DNA of 6,607 nt from positions 1 through 6,607 of the forward strand of contig JALSRW010000623.1 in NCBI GenBank assembly GCA_026984595.1, read 5' to 3'. Source of the DNA: Alphaproteobacteria bacterium (GTDB taxonomy: Bacteria; Pseudomonadota; Alphaproteobacteria; Geminicoccales; Geminicoccaceae). The notes beneath the pieces were generated by a model. It saw only the letters and a program-made list of their open reading frames with translations. It did no database searches and was not told the DNA's origin. The position numbers and the translations under genes are program-made. Shown piece by piece: positions 5,712 to 6,607 of the stretch (the first letter of the stretch is position 1; each line of letters begins with the position of its first letter).

Positions 5712-6607
5712 CGCCATATCGCCTTCCTTCTCCCCAACCTGCGCGGGCGCGGGGTACAGCGGATCGCGGTGATCCTCGGTCACGCCCTGCTCGCCCGCGG
5801 ACATCGGATCGATTTCCTGCTCTGCGAAGACACGGGGGAACTCCGTCCAACGTTGGATCCGCGGACCCGGGTCGTGGTACTGCCCCGCACAAATCGCGCC
5901 GCCGCCGCGGCCGCGGCCCTGCGTGCGGATCCGCGAGGCTTTCCTCAGCTCCTGCCGCATCTGTTCGCGCCGGGCAACCGGGCGTCGAAAACCGTCGTTC
6001 AACTCCCCGCCCTGGCCGCATATTTGCGCGAGGAGCGGCCCTACAGCCTGTTTTCGGCGGATATCCATCTCAATGTCGAAGCAATCCTCGCGCGACGTCT
6101 CGCCGGGGTCGATACGCGCATCGTCCTGAGTGAGCGGAATCATTTCTCCAGCGGCAAGAAGATCAAGCGTTGGCGGGCGCGCTGGCTGGCCCCGGCCATG
6201 CGGAGAGCCTATCTGCAGGCGGAAGCGATCACTGCCGTTTCCCATGGGGTCGCGGGGGACATCGCCAGCAGCCTCCGGATCCCGGGAGCACGGATCAGCG
6301 TCCTCCACAATCCGACCATCGGGCCGGATTTCGCCGCCCGCATGGCCGCTCCGGTCGATCATCCCTGGTTCGGAGACACGGAGGTGCCGATCGTGATCGG
6401 GGTCGGCTATCTCGGCTATCAGAAGGATTTCGAAACCCTGCTCCGAGCCTTCGCGCTCGCTCGCCGCCAACGCCGCCTCCGCCTGCTGCTCGTCGGCAAT
6501 ACGAAGAAACCCGCGCCGTTCCTGGCTCTGGCGGAGGATCTGGGGGCGCGGGAAGACATCGACCTTCTCGGCTACCAGCCCAATCCCGTCGCCTGGGTGG
6601 CACGAGC
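5553..6607 (+). CDS. Family 4-type glycosyltransferase (GT-B fold), C-terminus cut by window edge
   Basis: Retaining GT-B enzymes of this type transfer a sugar from a nucleotide-sugar to lipid-linked or surface glycans at the cytoplasmic face of the membrane. Clear similarity begins at 5712 with RHIAFLLPNLRGRGVQR, the usual N-terminal strand and G-rich turn, followed by a conserved-looking LARGHRIDFLL. The inter-domain region has AITAVSHGVAGDIA (6228-6269) and VLHNP (6300-6314). The C-terminal nucleotide-sugar domain starts with GVGYLGYQKDFETLLRAFA near 6399-6455. At 6405-6431, GYLGYQKDF stands where GRLxxQKDF is normal, so the usual arginine is tyrosine while the lysine is kept. The frame is open to the window end; roughly 60-80 C-terminal residues, including the usual E-x7-E region, are missing. 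The start is uncertain: TTG 5553 is only the longest plausible option. It runs in the same direction as the regulator but is functionally unlike it. The acceptor and sugar are unknown. Confidence 0.8.
   Translation, partial: MICDASGTTTWPVSLSPNAGSATIATSPLVRDPIVASPAPRHEARAPLPCERPRHIAFLLPNLRGRGVQRIAVILGHALLARGHRIDFLLCEDTGELRPTLDPRTRVVVLPRTNRAAAAAAALRADPRGFPQLLPHLFAPGNRASKTVVQLPALAAYLREERPYSLFSADIHLNVEAILARRLAGVDTRIVLSERNHFSSGKKIKRWRARWLAPAMRRAYLQAEAITAVSHGVAGDIASSLRIPGARISVLHNPTIGPDFAARMAAPVDHPWFGDTEVPIVIGVGYLGYQKDFETLLRAFALARRQRRLRLLLVGNTKKPAPFLALAEDLGAREDIDLLGYQPNPVAWVAR

Noticed and set aside
5560..5772. A GTG/ATG-started plus-strand ORF as the true 5' end of the glycosyltransferase joined by a frameshift
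   Set aside because: It has a usable GAGG upstream, but its product carries no glycosyltransferase-like N-terminal sequence, so there is no positive sign that it joins the core frame.
5598..6470. A 290-codon minus-strand open frame opposite the glycosyltransferase
   Set aside because: The plus-strand frame shows ordered GT-B motifs; this one shows none and is best seen as its shadow.

Overview
The window reads as chromosome of a high-GC proteobacterium, most likely an alphaproteobacterium. The evidence is strongly G/C-biased third codon positions, a TRAP transporter paired with an RpiR-type regulator, and the style of the encoded proteins. I cannot name the genus from sequence alone.

Positions 1-4515 are one minus-strand operon, read right to left: dctQ (small TRAP membrane subunit), dctM (large TRAP membrane subunit), dctP (periplasmic binding protein), dpaL (PLP-dependent 2,3-diaminopropionate ammonia-lyase) and the first third of an M20-family amidohydrolase of the N-carbamoyl-amino-acid hydrolase/allantoate amidohydrolase type, cut by the left edge. 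Genes are tightly packed, with 4-nt overlaps at dctQ/dctM and at dpaL/hydrolase and 24 nt between dctM and dctP. The one real gap, 72 nt between dctP and dpaL, holds a strong GC-rich hairpin. The simplest reading is uptake of an amino-acid-like compound, removal of an N-carbamoyl or N-acyl group, and deamination of the freed diaminopropionate to pyruvate and ammonia. The actual substrate is inferred, not shown.

Positions 4516-4658 are a divergent control region. It holds overlapping promoter-like elements on both strands and two matching GAAA-N6-TTTC dyads exactly 30 bp apart. These are good candidates for operators of the divergent regulator.

Positions 4659-5546 (plus strand) encode that regulator, a MurR/RpiR-family protein with an N-terminal helix-turn-helix and a C-terminal SIS domain.

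From about 5553 to the right edge, the plus strand carries a family-4-type glycosyltransferase (GT-B fold), truncated by the window. Its core is clear from 5712, but its frame has no ATG or GTG between the regulator stop and the core, so its start is unresolved. It looks unrelated to the catabolic operon and probably marks a module boundary.

I see no mobile element, CRISPR array or stable RNA gene. The best leads are the predicted catabolic cassette, the twin operators, the dctP-dpaL hairpin and the odd 5' end of the glycosyltransferase.
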